DNA from: Flavivirga abyssicola
Lineage (GTDB): Bacteria > Bacteroidota > Bacteroidia > Flavobacteriales > Flavobacteriaceae
DNA length: 64,000 nt
Assembly: GCF_030540775.2 (NCBI RefSeq)
Contig: NZ_CP141266.1
Span: 1,661,001 to 1,725,000, forward strand
Direction of reading: 5' to 3'
The position numbers and the translations under genes are program-made. Below are positions 9,035-19,341 of the stretch, in pieces. The notes under the pieces are model-generated. The model did no database searches. It was not told the DNA's origin and worked only from the letters and a program-made list of their open reading frames with translations. Numbering within the stretch: position 1 is the stretch's first letter; the number at the start of each line of letters is the position of its first letter.

Positions 9035-10603
9035 ATGAAAAATATGAAAAAATTAAAAAATTCAGTTAAAATTGCGTTTGTTATACTCGCTGTTTGTTTA
9101 ATGAATTTGAACTGTTCAGAAGACAAACTTAATCAGGTAAATCCGAATTCAATAACTCCAGAGTCCTTCTGGAAAAATGAAAGTGATGCTACTAAAGGTG
9201 TTTTTGGAGCTTATGCGCCTTTTACAAATATTTGGTATTATACTAGATTTGAAATTTTTACGTCCGATTATAGAGACGATGTTATTAACGGGTTTAATAC
9301 CTCGGAAAGAACTGCTGTAGGATATTTTAGTGGAACGTCTGAAAGTAATGCTACCTTCTGGGTTTGGCAAGCTATGTTTCAAGGTGTAGCAAGAGCAAAT
9401 GATGTTATATTTCATGTGCCAAACATAGAAGATATGGATACTACATTAAGAGACAATATTACTGGTGAAGGTTATTTTATTAGAGCATTAAATTACTTTA
9501 ATCTTTTAAATAGCTGGAGAAACCTTCCGATAATTACATTACCAACATCGGAAGTAGATCTTACAGGGATTCCACAAGCAGACCCTAATGATGTCTGGGC
9601 ACAAATAGAGTCAGATTTAAAAAATGCTCAAACATTATTACCAGCATCCTGGCCTGCTGAATATAAAGGGCGTGCTACATCTGGTGCTGCCACAGGTTTA
9701 TTAGGTAAAGCATATTTATACCAACAAAAATACGCCGAAGCTAAAGCCGAATTTACAAAAGTAATGGGAGGCGCTTATACACTCATGGACGATTATGCTG
9801 CTAATTTTACCGAAGAATTTGAAAACAATGCAGAATCTCTATTTGAAATTCAATTAGTTGCTGATGGTAATGGTGGCTGGGGAGCTGATAGAAATAATTC
9901 AGGGAAAGGTTCAGCTTACCAAGCAGATTTAGCACCAATAGGTTACACCAATCAGAATACGATGCGTGTAAATCAATGGGCTTTAGATTTATTTTTAGAT
10001 GAGCAAACTGTAAATGGAGAGATAGACCCTAGAGCCTTCACTACTTTTTTCTGGAATACAGAAGAAACCACAGAATATAATGGGAAAACACTTCGTTCAA
10101 GAACTTTTGAAAATACTTCTTACGCAGATGCATTCTCACCTACCGGAACAAATATTTATGGAAACAAATGGATGGACTGGGAGTTTACTGGTAGATCTCA
10201 ATCACGCCAGGGTGGATGGCACGGAGGTGGAAATAATTTGAGGCTTTTAAGATACGCAGATGTGCTTTTAATGTATGCAGAAGCAGAATTTATGCTTAAT
10301 GGTTCTACTCAAGCCGCGTTAGATGCTATTAATGAAGTACGTGCCAGAGTAGATCTGCCAGCACACACCAGCATTACGATGCAAGATATTGAAGATGAAC
10401 GCATAAAAGAGTTAACCATGGAGCGTACTAGATATTTTGACTTATTAAGATGGGGGAGAGTTAAATCCAGAATTGTAGATAATCCACAGTTTAAATCGGA
10501 AAGCGCCGGGACTGATGCTTACAAGCCTGGTAGAGAATATATTGCAATTCCAGAAAATGATATCGTTAGAAACCCTACTTGGGACCAAAATGATGGCTAT
10601 TAA
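9035..10603 (+). CDS. SusD/RagB-family nutrient-binding lipoprotein
   Basis: Surface lipoprotein that caps the SusC barrel and captures the ligand; 522 residues. The N-terminus is a lipoprotein signal ending MNLNC with the lipidated cysteine at residue 27, followed by SEDKLNQ. Family features include the N-terminal TPR-like helices (FIRALNYFNLLNSWRNLPII), a tetratricopeptide stretch GLLGKAYLYQQKYAEAKAEF, and the C-terminal signature LRYADVLLMYAEAE then AINEVRARVDLP and ERTRYFDLLRWG. A second ATG at 9044 is an alternative start. It follows susC directly and is followed by a strong hairpin, so susC-susD may be the main transcript of the locus. Confidence 0.95.
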   Translation: MKNMKKLKNSVKIAFVILAVCLMNLNCSEDKLNQVNPNSITPESFWKNESDATKGVFGAYAPFTNIWYYTRFEIFTSDYRDDVINGFNTSERTAVGYFSGTSESNATFWVWQAMFQGVARANDVIFHVPNIEDMDTTLRDNITGEGYFIRALNYFNLLNSWRNLPIITLPTSEVDLTGIPQADPNDVWAQIESDLKNAQTLLPASWPAEYKGRATSGAATGLLGKAYLYQQKYAEAKAEFTKVMGGAYTLMDDYAANFTEEFENNAESLFEIQLVADGNGGWGADRNNSGKGSAYQADLAPIGYTNQNTMRVNQWALDLFLDEQTVNGEIDPRAFTTFFWNTEETTEYNGKTLRSRTFENTSYADAFSPTGTNIYGNKWMDWEFTGRSQSRQGGWHGGGNNLRLLRYADVLLMYAEAEFMLNGSTQAALDAINEVRARVDLPAHTSITMQDIEDERIKELTMERTRYFDLLRWGRVKSRIVDNPQFKSESAGTDAYKPGREYIAIPENDIVRNPTWDQNDGY

Positions 10604-10630
10604 GGAGTTAAATTTGAGTTAGTTTTCAAT

Positions 10631-10661
10631 AAAAGGAATCATTTTGTAAGTGATTCCTTTT
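10631..10661 (+). terminator. Perfect 11-bp hairpin with T-run between susD and the VCBS gene
   Basis: Arms AAAAGGAATCA (10631-10641) and TGATTCCTTTT (10651-10661) are perfectly complementary around a nine-base loop, and the 3' arm ends in four T. It lies 28 bases after the susD stop and 16 bases before the next ATG. It looks like an intrinsic terminator or attenuator that would lower expression of the downstream VCBS and sensor genes relative to susCD. Confidence 0.65.
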
Positions 10662-10677
10662 ATATCTATATTTAGTT

Positions 10678-13600
10678 ATGAAAAAAATAATTCTTTTCAT
10701 AGTAATATCTATCAGTCTTAATTCTTGTAAAAAAGAATCCATAAATTCTGGTACAATACATTTTAAAGATTTATCTCCTAGCTCATCAGGAGTTACGTTT
10801 TCCAATACGATTATTGAAAACGATACACTAAACTATTTTAATTACCCCTTTCTTTATTTAGGAAGCGGAGTTTCGTCAGGAGATATCAACAACGATGGAC
10901 TACCGGATCTTTATTTTACTGGCAACTTAGCCTCTAATAAGCTTTATTTAAACAAAGGAAATCTCAAATTTGAAGACATTACAGAATCCGCTGGTGTAAC
11001 TGGAGATTCAAGATGGTATTCAGGAACAACCATGGCAGATGTAAACAATGATGGGTTTTTAGACATCTATCTAAGTGTCTCTGGAAAATCTGGAAATAGC
11101 GCAAATCAACTATTTATTAATAACGGAAACAATACGTTTTCCGAACAAGCAGAAGCATTTGGTATTGCCGATAAAAGCAAATCAATACAATCAACCTTTT
11201 TCGATTATAACAATGATGGTTTTCTAGATCTATTTGTTGCTAATTACCCAACGGTATTGGTTAGCATGGGTAATATGTATTATAAAAGTAAAATGGATAA
11301 AAATAAGTTTGAAGATTCTGGTCACTTATATAAAAATAACGGAGACGGTACATTTTCAGACGTAACCACCCAGACAGGTGTACAACGCTTTGGTCTTACT
11401 TTAGGTATTGTTGCTTCTGATTTTAACAATGACGGCTATAAGGATCTTTATCTTTCAAACGATTTTAACGTCCCCGATTACCTATACCTTAACAATGGAG
11501 ACGGTACTTTTAATGAGGTTTCTAATCAGGTTTCCAGACATACATCTATGTTTGGAATGGGTATAGATGCTTCCGATTTTAATAATGATGGCCTAACAGA
11601 TTTACTCCAAGTCGATATGACCGCCGAAGATTACAACAGATCTAAAACCAATATGGCGAGCATGAGTCCTGAAACATTTTATCAGGCAGTCAATTTAGGT
11701 TTTAACCATCAATACATGCAAAACTCATTACAATTAAATAACGGTGTAAATGAAGAAAACCTACCTATACTAAGCGATATTTCAAGATTCGCAGGAATGG
11801 CCACTACAGACTGGAGTTGGGGGGCATTATTTTCCGATTTCGATAACGATGGCTGGAAAGATGTATTTATTAGTAATGGCGTAAAACGTGATGTTAATAA
11901 CAACGATGTTAATGCCGAATATAAAACTGAAAGACTTTTTGGAGAAAAAAAAGAGCCCGACTTTAAACGGTTACCTAGTACGCCAATCTCAAATTATGCC
12001 TACAAGAATAATGGCAATTTTAAATTTACTAAAGTTACCAAAGATTGGCAACTTGATAAAAAAGGATTTTCAAATGGGTTTACATCCGTCGATTTAGATA
12101 ATGATGGTGATCTCGATCTTGTTATAAACAATATGGACGATTATGCATCAATATATATTAATGAAGCTCAAAAAACAAAAAGCAGTTATTTAAAAATTAA
12201 ACTTGGCGGCCTACCAAACAACCCTTTTGGCATAGGAACAAAAATTATAATAAAAACAAATGGGTTAGAACAAACTCAAGAACTTACCACAACTAGAGGA
12301 TATCAATCCAGCACTGAACCCATATTTCATTTTGGGGTTGGAAAATATGACATTATTGATGAATTAAAGATTATATGGCCCAATGCAAATGAACAACTTT
12401 TAAAAAATATTGATGCAAATCAATTACTGAAAGTTGATTTTAAAAATAGCCATTCGACACAAAAAACGCCCTCAATAAAAAACCGTTTTAAAGATATAAC
12501 GAATACATCTGGCATTACTTTTTCCCATAATGAAGATTTTTATGATGATTTTGAATTTGAGCCTTTGCTTCCCCATAAATATTCCAACTCTGGTCCAGCA
12601 CTTACTGTTGGTGATGTAAATGGAGATGGACTAGAGGATTTCTTTATTGGTAATGCAGCAGGAAGTTCTGGAGTGTTATATGTACAAAACGATGATAACA
12701 CATTCAAAATAATTGAAGGCCCATGGAATGAAGATCTTCAATATGAAGATACTGGCGCTTTGTTATTTGATGCGGACAATGATAACGATCTGGATTTGTA
12801 TGTTGTAAATGGCGGAAATGATAAAAACAAGCCCCAAACCTACTATCAGGACAGACTATACATAAATACACCTGAAGGCTTTATTAAAACGGAACATACA
12901 CTACCAGAGATCACAGCAAGTGGTCAAAACATAATATCTGGAGATTACGATAATGATGGTGATTTAGACTTGTTTATAGGGGGCAGAATAACCCCTGGAA
13001 AATACCCATATCCTGCTAAAAGTTATATTTTAAGAAATGAAGGGGGTAAAGACACCAATATAAAATATAAAAATGTAACGCCAGAGTTAGCTCCAGATTT
13101 AAATAGTGCTGGTTTAGTTACAAGTGCCATTTGGGACGATTATAATGGTGACAACAAATTAGATTTAATCATCACTGGTGAATGGATGCCCGTACGATTC
13201 TTTAAAAATACAGGAGCATCTTTTGAAGAAGAAACAAAAAAACTTGGTCTCAGCAATTACACCGGTTGGTGGTATAGCCTTGAAAAACTGGACGTAGATA
13301 ATGATGGTGATATGGATTATTTAGCTGGTAACTTGGGGTTAAATTATAAGTACAAAGCAAGTCATAAAGAACCTTTTCAAGTTTACGCTAATGATTTTGA
13401 TGAAAATGGATCGTCAGACATTGTTTTAAGTTATGAAAAGAATGGAATAAAATTACCCTTGAGAGGTAGAGAATGTTCATCACAGCAAGTACCTGTTATT
13501 AAAAAGAGGTTTAAAACTTTCGAGTCTTTTGCCAATGCTAACTTAATAGATATTTATGGAGAAGGGATGCTGGAAGGCTCATTAAGTTATACAGCAAATA

Positions 13601-13977
13601 CTTTTGCACATCATTTAATAAAAAATGATGGCAAAGGTTCTTTTAGTTTTCATAAATTACCGAATCGCTCTCAATTTTCATCAATAAATAAGTTTATTAA
13701 CTTTGATTACAACGGAGATAAATACCCCGACTTACTAATTGGAGGTAATTTATACGGAGCAGAAGTAGAGACGCCACGTAATGATGCTAGCCTAACAGCA
13801 GTGCTTGTAGGAAGTCCCGATGGTTTTTCTGTTTTGAGTTCAGAAAAAACAGGTTTATTTATCAGTGGTGAAATCAAAGACATAAAATCAATTCGTTTAG
13901 GAAGAAATAAGACTCCTGCATTTCTGATAGCCCCAAATAACAATACCTTAAAATTATTAACTCTCAATAAAAATTAG
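10678..13977 (+). CDS. Surface lipoprotein with VCBS/FG-GAP repeats and UnbV/ASPIC domain
   Basis: A 1099-residue lipoprotein (lipobox LNSC, cysteine 17) of the CRTAC1-like VCBS family. It has two arrays of FG-GAP/VCBS repeats with Asp/Asn-rich calcium-loop motifs such as DINNDGLPDLYF, DVNNDGFLDIYL, DFNNDGYKDLYL and DYDNDGDLDLFIGG, which predict beta-propellers. Between them, near residues 515-590, is an UnbV/ASPIC-type segment (LTTTRGYQSSTEP, HFGVG, IIWPN). Proteins of this type often sit beside SusC/SusD pairs and probably bind ligand at the cell surface, but no catalytic residues can be named. It lies 9 bases before the sensor gene and likely shares its transcript. Confidence 0.85.
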   Translation: MKKIILFIVISISLNSCKKESINSGTIHFKDLSPSSSGVTFSNTIIENDTLNYFNYPFLYLGSGVSSGDINNDGLPDLYFTGNLASNKLYLNKGNLKFEDITESAGVTGDSRWYSGTTMADVNNDGFLDIYLSVSGKSGNSANQLFINNGNNTFSEQAEAFGIADKSKSIQSTFFDYNNDGFLDLFVANYPTVLVSMGNMYYKSKMDKNKFEDSGHLYKNNGDGTFSDVTTQTGVQRFGLTLGIVASDFNNDGYKDLYLSNDFNVPDYLYLNNGDGTFNEVSNQVSRHTSMFGMGIDASDFNNDGLTDLLQVDMTAEDYNRSKTNMASMSPETFYQAVNLGFNHQYMQNSLQLNNGVNEENLPILSDISRFAGMATTDWSWGALFSDFDNDGWKDVFISNGVKRDVNNNDVNAEYKTERLFGEKKEPDFKRLPSTPISNYAYKNNGNFKFTKVTKDWQLDKKGFSNGFTSVDLDNDGDLDLVINNMDDYASIYINEAQKTKSSYLKIKLGGLPNNPFGIGTKIIIKTNGLEQTQELTTTRGYQSSTEPIFHFGVGKYDIIDELKIIWPNANEQLLKNIDANQLLKVDFKNSHSTQKTPSIKNRFKDITNTSGITFSHNEDFYDDFEFEPLLPHKYSNSGPALTVGDVNGDGLEDFFIGNAAGSSGVLYVQNDDNTFKIIEGPWNEDLQYEDTGALLFDADNDNDLDLYVVNGGNDKNKPQTYYQDRLYINTPEGFIKTEHTLPEITASGQNIISGDYDNDGDLDLFIGGRITPGKYPYPAKSYILRNEGGKDTNIKYKNVTPELAPDLNSAGLVTSAIWDDYNGDNKLDLIITGEWMPVRFFKNTGASFEEETKKLGLSNYTGWWYSLEKLDVDNDGDMDYLAGNLGLNYKYKASHKEPFQVYANDFDENGSSDIVLSYEKNGIKLPLRGRECSSQQVPVIKKRFKTFESFANANLIDIYGEGMLEGSLSYTANTFAHHLIKNDGKGSFSFHKLPNRSQFSSINKFINFDYNGDKYPDLLIGGNLYGAEVETPRNDASLTAVLVGSPDGFSVLSSEKTGLFISGEIKDIKSIRLGRNKTPAFLIAPNNNTLKLLTLNKN

Positions 13978-13986
13978 CTATAAGTA

Positions 13987-16900
13987 ATGATGTCGAGAAC
14001 CAATAAGTTAACAATTAAAACTCCAAGAATGAGAAAATCATTCGGAATTTTCATTTTTATACTTTGTTGTTTCTTACCCGAAATCTATACATCTCAAAAT
14101 TTTGAGTATTTTGAACGTATTACTACAGATAATGGTTTGTCTCAAAGTGATATTAACACGATCCATCAGGACAAAGATGGTTTTATGTGGTTTGGAACTC
14201 ATGATGGTTTAAACAAATATGATGGTTACAGCTTCAAAATATTTAATCCTGACCCAAATATTCCCGAAAGCATAACAAATAATTTAATTTTTGATATAGA
14301 AGAAGACCAGAACGGTAACTTTTGGATTGGTACCACCGGAGGAGGTTTAATATTCTTTGATAAATCATCTGAAAAATTTAAAACCTTCACATACGATAAA
14401 AACAACTTAAAAAGCATAGATAGCAATTATATAGTTGCCGTTTACAGAGACAGAGAGAATCGCTTATGGATAGGAACCAATAAGGGATTAAATATGCTAA
14501 ATTTAGAAAATTCTGATGGCAAAATAGAATTTCAACGTTTTAAAGCACACCAAGAGCCTTTTCTTTCCAAGATAAAAATTAGCTATGTAAATACCATTTA
14601 TCAAGACAGTAAAGGGCGTATTTGGACAGGAGGATTTGCAGGTCTTTATAAACTAGCCAGAGAACGTAATGGCGAGATGTATTTTGAGTTTATTAATGAA
14701 AAAGTCGGATTACCAAGTTCAGGTGTAGAATCTATTTCAGAAGACAAGGAGGGTCGCTTAATACTAGCTACCGATAAGGGCTTATTTTGCCAATCCGAAA
14801 TTGATACATCCCTTAAATTTAAAAAGATTACCGATGGGAATTTTCGCTGTTTATTAATAGACGGTGATAATATCTGGGCTGGGAGTGAAAGCGGATTAGA
14901 TTATTTTAAAACCTCTTCTGATAAAGAGTGCCCTGAATTAATTCGACATTTTGAATACGACCCCACCAACCCAAACAGTTTAAGTAAAAATATAATCACA
15001 TCTTTATTTAAAGATAAAACAGGTATCGTCTGGATAGGGACTAATGGCGGTGGGGTAAATAAATTTAATCCCAGAAGGAATCAATTTGATCATGTTAGAA
15101 AGACCTTAAACGCAAACAGTCTCAGTTATGACAAGATCAGATCTTTTTTTGAAGACAGCAATGGTAATTTATGGATTGGTACCGAAGGTGGTGGGGTAAA
15201 CATGAAAGACAAACAAAGTAACGATAATACTTTTTTAAACTTTAATGCAATAACCAATGTATTTGCCATTGAAGAAATTAAATCTGGTAATAAGAAAAAG
15301 CTCCTGTTTGGCGGTAGAAATTTAATAAGTCTATACGAATTAGATATAACCGATCCATCTAAAATAAAAACAAGCAAAGTTAAACCCATAAAAGAAATAT
15401 CTGGTGGTGTTTTCTCTATTCTTTTGGATAGCAATAAAACGCTCTGGATCGGAACTTACGATACTGGAATATATCGTTGGACACCAAGAACAGGAGCAGG
15501 AACAGATCAATATATAACAGATATTTTCTCTTCCAATCCGAATGATCCTAGTAGTATTTCAAATAATATTATCAGAAATATTTATGAAGATAGCAAAGGC
15601 AATATTTGGTTTGCAACTGGAAATGGGTTAAATAAACTCACAAAAGAAGAGGCTTCAAAAAAACATCCAAAATTTCAGGTTTATAAACATGTTCTTGGAG
15701 ACGAAACAAGCATTAGTCATAATTATATTTTACCTATATATGAAAGTGCGAAAGGAGAACTTTGGATTGGAACTTTTGGAGGCGGCTTAAATAAATTTAT
15801 TCCAGAAACCGAAAATAGATCAGCCCGTTTTAAATCTTATTCAGAGAAAGATGGACTTCCCAACAATATTATTAAAGGAATTTTAGAGGATGATAGTGGC
15901 AACCTGTGGCTTTCCACCAACAAAGGACTGTCTATGTTTAATCCAGAACAAGAAACCTTTAAAAACTATGATGTGAATGATGGCTTACAAAGTAATGAAT
16001 TTCAAGAGCTAGCATGTCTTAAAACAAGCAATAATGAAATGTTTTTTGGAGGAATTAATGGGTACAATTCGTTTTTTCCAAAAAACCTGATTGAAAATAC
16101 ATTCGAACCCGAAACTATTATAACCAATTTTTTAATCTCTAATGAGCCTGTATCTGTTCGGGAAAAGATTAATGATCGTGTTATATTGAAAAAAACTATT
16201 AGCAAAACTCAAGAAATTGATCTGAAATATTTTGAAAACAATATCTCTTTTGAATTTGCTGCTTTACACTATGCTGCTTCTCAAAAAAATCAATTCGCTT
16301 ATAAATTAGAAGGCTTTGAAAGAGACTGGGAGCACACAACCTCCAATAAGCGCTTTGCTTCTTACACAAACCTAGAACCTGGAATCTACACATTTTATGT
16401 AAAAGCAACAAACAACGATGGCTTGTGGGATAAAACACCAACAAAAATAAAAATAAGCATAAGTCCACCTTACTGGCTTTCCAACATGGCATATTTCATT
16501 TATTCGTTAATCCTAGTGGGTCTTTTAATTGCTTTTAGAAAATATACAATAATAAACACCAATAAAAAGCACCAATTAGAATTAGAACATTTAGAAAAAG
16601 AAAAAAGTGAAGAATTACAACAGCTTAAAATCGAGTTTTTCACTAACATATCACATGAAATCCGCACACCATTAACATTAATAAAAGGCCCTTTAGAGTA
16701 TCTACAACAATACTATACGCAATTAGAAAAAAAAGTTGTTTTACAACAATTTAGCTTAATGCAAAAAAACACAGATTCATTATTACGTTTAGTTAACCAA
16801 TTACTTGGTTTTAGAAAAATGGATAAAGGTAAAATGTCATTAGCACTATACAAGAGCAATATCATTGAGTTTGTAAATGAGCTCATTGAGCCTTTTCAGT

Positions 16901-18267
16901 TTCTCTGTAAAAAGCGCCATATAAGCATTGAAATATATAATTCTGAGAATAATATTACCACTTGGTTTGATCCAAATGCTGTCGAAAAAATATTAAACAA
17001 TCTGTTGTCTAACGCAATAAAATTCACACCAGACCATGGCGTTATTATCGTTGAAGTTTTTAATAGTACAAAAGACACAAACGATGAAATAAAAAAAGAG
17101 CTGATAATTCAGGTAAAAGACTCGGGGCCTGGCATTAAACCAGAAAAAATTAAATATATCTTTGAGCGTTTTTATGTCGATAAAAAAAGCACCAAGAAGC
17201 AACTTCCGGAAGGTGTTGGTATTGGACTCTCCTATTCAAAAAAACTAGCGGAATTACATCAAGGGTCCTTAGATGTTAAAAGCAAACCCAAAAAAGGAAG
17301 TACCTTTATATTTAAGATTCCAATGAACAAAGAAGATTATTTAAACATTCCTAATATAAATTTTGAGGCTGAAGACAAAACCCTTGGATTTATGATGCCA
17401 AACAATGTTAGTAGCTACCAAAGGGATATAAATGACGAGATTATTGATAAAATATTCTCTAAAAGACGTTCAAAATTACCCATACTTTTAGTTGTTGATG
17501 ACCATAGCGAAATAAGGGATTTTATTTCCCAAACTCTTAATGAATATTATAATGTATATCATGCTGAAAACGGAAAAGAGGGGCTGGAGGCAGCAAAGCA
17601 TTTACAGCCAAACATTATCCTAACCGATATTTTTATGCCGGTAATGGATGGATTCGAGTTTTGCAAACAGCTTAAAACAAAACAGGAAACCAGCCATATC
17701 CCAGTTATAATGATTACAGCAAAAGCATCGGAAGAAAGTGAATTGCTTGGTTTTACAAATGGAGCAGATGATTATATTAGAAAGCCTTTTAATGTTAATT
17801 TATTAAAACTTAAGCTTTCTAATATTTTAGAACATCGCGAACAATTAAGAAAGCGTTTTAATAGAAAGATAGTCTCTCAACCCAAAGATGTAACAGTAAC
17901 ATCCGCAGATGAAAAGTTTCTGCAACAAGCTATTGAAATCATAGAAAAACATATGATGAATACCGAATTCAATGTTAAGTTCTTGGTTAAAGAAATGAAT
18001 TTCAGTCGCTCAAATATTTTTATGAAATTCAAAGAATTAACAGGGCTATCTTCGGGTGAATTTATTAGAAACATTCGTTTAAAACGCGCTTTACAGCTTT
18101 TAGAAACAAGTGATTTATCTGTAAAAGAGATTATGTATATGACGGGGTTTAATACGGCTTCCTATTTCTCAAAATGCTTTAAAAAACAATTTGGTGTTTT
18201 ACCGAGTGAGTATATTAAAAAAATGAAAACTAATGAAAAAGTAAACGAAGACCAATTTGATAAATAG
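13987..18267 (+). CDS. Hybrid two-component system sensor / AraC-type regulator (HTCS)
   Basis: A 1426-residue one-polypeptide signalling protein that senses a periplasmic glycan signal and drives transcription of its locus. After a signal peptide (to about residue 37), two-bladed-propeller repeats of the reg_prop type (WFGTHDGLNKYDG, WIGTTGGG, WIGTNGGGVNKFNP) run to about 660, then a Y_Y_Y domain (about 740-825) and a transmembrane helix (about 831-855). The cytoplasmic part has a histidine kinase with His890 in FTNISHEIRTPLT, an HATPase domain (NNLLSNAIKF, DSGPGIKP), a receiver domain with Asp1214 in ILTDIFMPVMDG, and a C-terminal AraC HTH (about 1310-1415). All key residues are present. 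It lies downstream of and co-oriented with the genes it probably regulates. Confidence 0.95.
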   Translation: MMSRTNKLTIKTPRMRKSFGIFIFILCCFLPEIYTSQNFEYFERITTDNGLSQSDINTIHQDKDGFMWFGTHDGLNKYDGYSFKIFNPDPNIPESITNNLIFDIEEDQNGNFWIGTTGGGLIFFDKSSEKFKTFTYDKNNLKSIDSNYIVAVYRDRENRLWIGTNKGLNMLNLENSDGKIEFQRFKAHQEPFLSKIKISYVNTIYQDSKGRIWTGGFAGLYKLARERNGEMYFEFINEKVGLPSSGVESISEDKEGRLILATDKGLFCQSEIDTSLKFKKITDGNFRCLLIDGDNIWAGSESGLDYFKTSSDKECPELIRHFEYDPTNPNSLSKNIITSLFKDKTGIVWIGTNGGGVNKFNPRRNQFDHVRKTLNANSLSYDKIRSFFEDSNGNLWIGTEGGGVNMKDKQSNDNTFLNFNAITNVFAIEEIKSGNKKKLLFGGRNLISLYELDITDPSKIKTSKVKPIKEISGGVFSILLDSNKTLWIGTYDTGIYRWTPRTGAGTDQYITDIFSSNPNDPSSISNNIIRNIYEDSKGNIWFATGNGLNKLTKEEASKKHPKFQVYKHVLGDETSISHNYILPIYESAKGELWIGTFGGGLNKFIPETENRSARFKSYSEKDGLPNNIIKGILEDDSGNLWLSTNKGLSMFNPEQETFKNYDVNDGLQSNEFQELACLKTSNNEMFFGGINGYNSFFPKNLIENTFEPETIITNFLISNEPVSVREKINDRVILKKTISKTQEIDLKYFENNISFEFAALHYAASQKNQFAYKLEGFERDWEHTTSNKRFASYTNLEPGIYTFYVKATNNDGLWDKTPTKIKISISPPYWLSNMAYFIYSLILVGLLIAFRKYTIINTNKKHQLELEHLEKEKSEELQQLKIEFFTNISHEIRTPLTLIKGPLEYLQQYYTQLEKKVVLQQFSLMQKNTDSLLRLVNQLLGFRKMDKGKMSLALYKSNIIEFVNELIEPFQFLCKKRHISIEIYNSENNITTWFDPNAVEKILNNLLSNAIKFTPDHGVIIVEVFNSTKDTNDEIKKELIIQVKDSGPGIKPEKIKYIFERFYVDKKSTKKQLPEGVGIGLSYSKKLAELHQGSLDVKSKPKKGSTFIFKIPMNKEDYLNIPNINFEAEDKTLGFMMPNNVSSYQRDINDEIIDKIFSKRRSKLPILLVVDDHSEIRDFISQTLNEYYNVYHAENGKEGLEAAKHLQPNIILTDIFMPVMDGFEFCKQLKTKQETSHIPVIMITAKASEESELLGFTNGADDYIRKPFNVNLLKLKLSNILEHREQLRKRFNRKIVSQPKDVTVTSADEKFLQQAIEIIEKHMMNTEFNVKFLVKEMNFSRSNIFMKFKELTGLSSGEFIRNIRLKRALQLLETSDLSVKEIMYMTGFNTASYFSKCFKKQFGVLPSEYIKKMKTNEKVNEDQFDK

Positions 18268-18310
18268 AGATTATTAAAACAGGAACTTACAACACTATTC
18301 TTTTTAATCT

Positions 18311-19327
18311 TTATACAATTTCGTGAATTTTTTCAGTAATCTTTTTCGGAGAGATGCTTCTAGAAGCCTCTTTATAGTTTTCCGGATACTTGTTACCATA
18401 AATAGATGTAGGGATTTCTGGAAATCTATTTCTATCGGATAATATAGTATAGTCTTTTGGTTGATTAAATGGTGAAAAACCAGCAAATGGATGAGTAACT
18501 CCCCAAATAGTTACAACTTTTACCCCTAACATGGCAGCGATATGTGCATTACCAGAATCCATTGAAAGCATCACTTCCAGATTTGAAATGACATCTAATT
18601 CTTCATGAAGAGATAATTTACCAGCAACACTTACAACATGATCTAAACTTTCTTCAAAATCATTTAAAACAGCTATCTCTTTTTCACCGCCTCCAAATAA
18701 AATGACTTTATAATCCCTTGAAAACTCAATAATAACTTCCCTCATCAAATCTAAAGGATACATTTTACCTTCATGAGCAGCAAAAGGGGCAACGCCTATC
18801 ATTTTTTTTGAATCTGGCCCTAAAAATGCTTGAATGCTCTTATTTAAAGTGGCTTTATCTGAAAATTTTGGATTTGATAAATCTAACTTAAAACCTAAAC
18901 CTCCTAATACCTCAGCATACCTTTGATGCGTAGTCTTTAATTGCTGAAATATTTTACCAGAAACCAAAGCTTTCTTTTCCGTTCTGCCTTTATCTATCTG
19001 AACGAATTGTGTTCCAAAGAAAAAAAACTTTAAAATTTTGCTTCGCAGAACATTATGCAAATCTGCTACCACATCAATCTCTAGCTTTTTTAATGCTTTA
19101 GAAAGTTTAAAAAGTCCCCAAATACCTTTATGTTTTCCTTTGACATCAGCAGGAAAAACAGTAACATTTTTTAAGTCTCGGAAAAAGGGAGAGAAAAAGG
19201 CGCGTGTAAGTACCGTAATTTTTACTTCCGGATACTGATAACTTAATGCTTGCAATACAGGAACAGTCATTGCAACATCTCCCATCGCTGAAAGCCGAAT
19301 TACTAAAATATGTTTTGGTTGTGACAT
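18311..19327 (-). CDS. Glycosyltransferase family 9 (heptosyltransferase-like)
   Basis: A 338-residue GT9 enzyme of the ADP-heptose:LPS heptosyltransferase type, which adds sugars to lipid A core on the cytoplasmic face of the inner membrane. The N-terminal Rossmann domain begins ILVIRLSAMGDVAMTVPVLQAL, a clear GT9 signature. The C-terminal nucleotide-binding half carries GVAPFAAHEGKMYPL and the motif SMDSGNAHIAAMLGVKVVTIWG. It lies downstream of a DUF4254 gene on the same strand, a pairing seen in Bacteroidota. The donor and acceptor are not determinable, but LPS core synthesis is the natural role. Confidence 0.85.
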   Translation of the reverse strand: MSQPKHILVIRLSAMGDVAMTVPVLQALSYQYPEVKITVLTRAFFSPFFRDLKNVTVFPADVKGKHKGIWGLFKLSKALKKLEIDVVADLHNVLRSKILKFFFFGTQFVQIDKGRTEKKALVSGKIFQQLKTTHQRYAEVLGGLGFKLDLSNPKFSDKATLNKSIQAFLGPDSKKMIGVAPFAAHEGKMYPLDLMREVIIEFSRDYKVILFGGGEKEIAVLNDFEESLDHVVSVAGKLSLHEELDVISNLEVMLSMDSGNAHIAAMLGVKVVTIWGVTHPFAGFSPFNQPKDYTILSDRNRFPEIPTSIYGNKYPENYKEASRSISPKKITEKIHEIV

Positions 19328-19341
19328 AAATTTAGGTTTTA

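Noticed and set aside
15126-15434. 102-codon antisense frame inside the hybrid sensor
   Set aside because: Shadow of the reg_prop repeats, which give long antisense frames through repeated codons.
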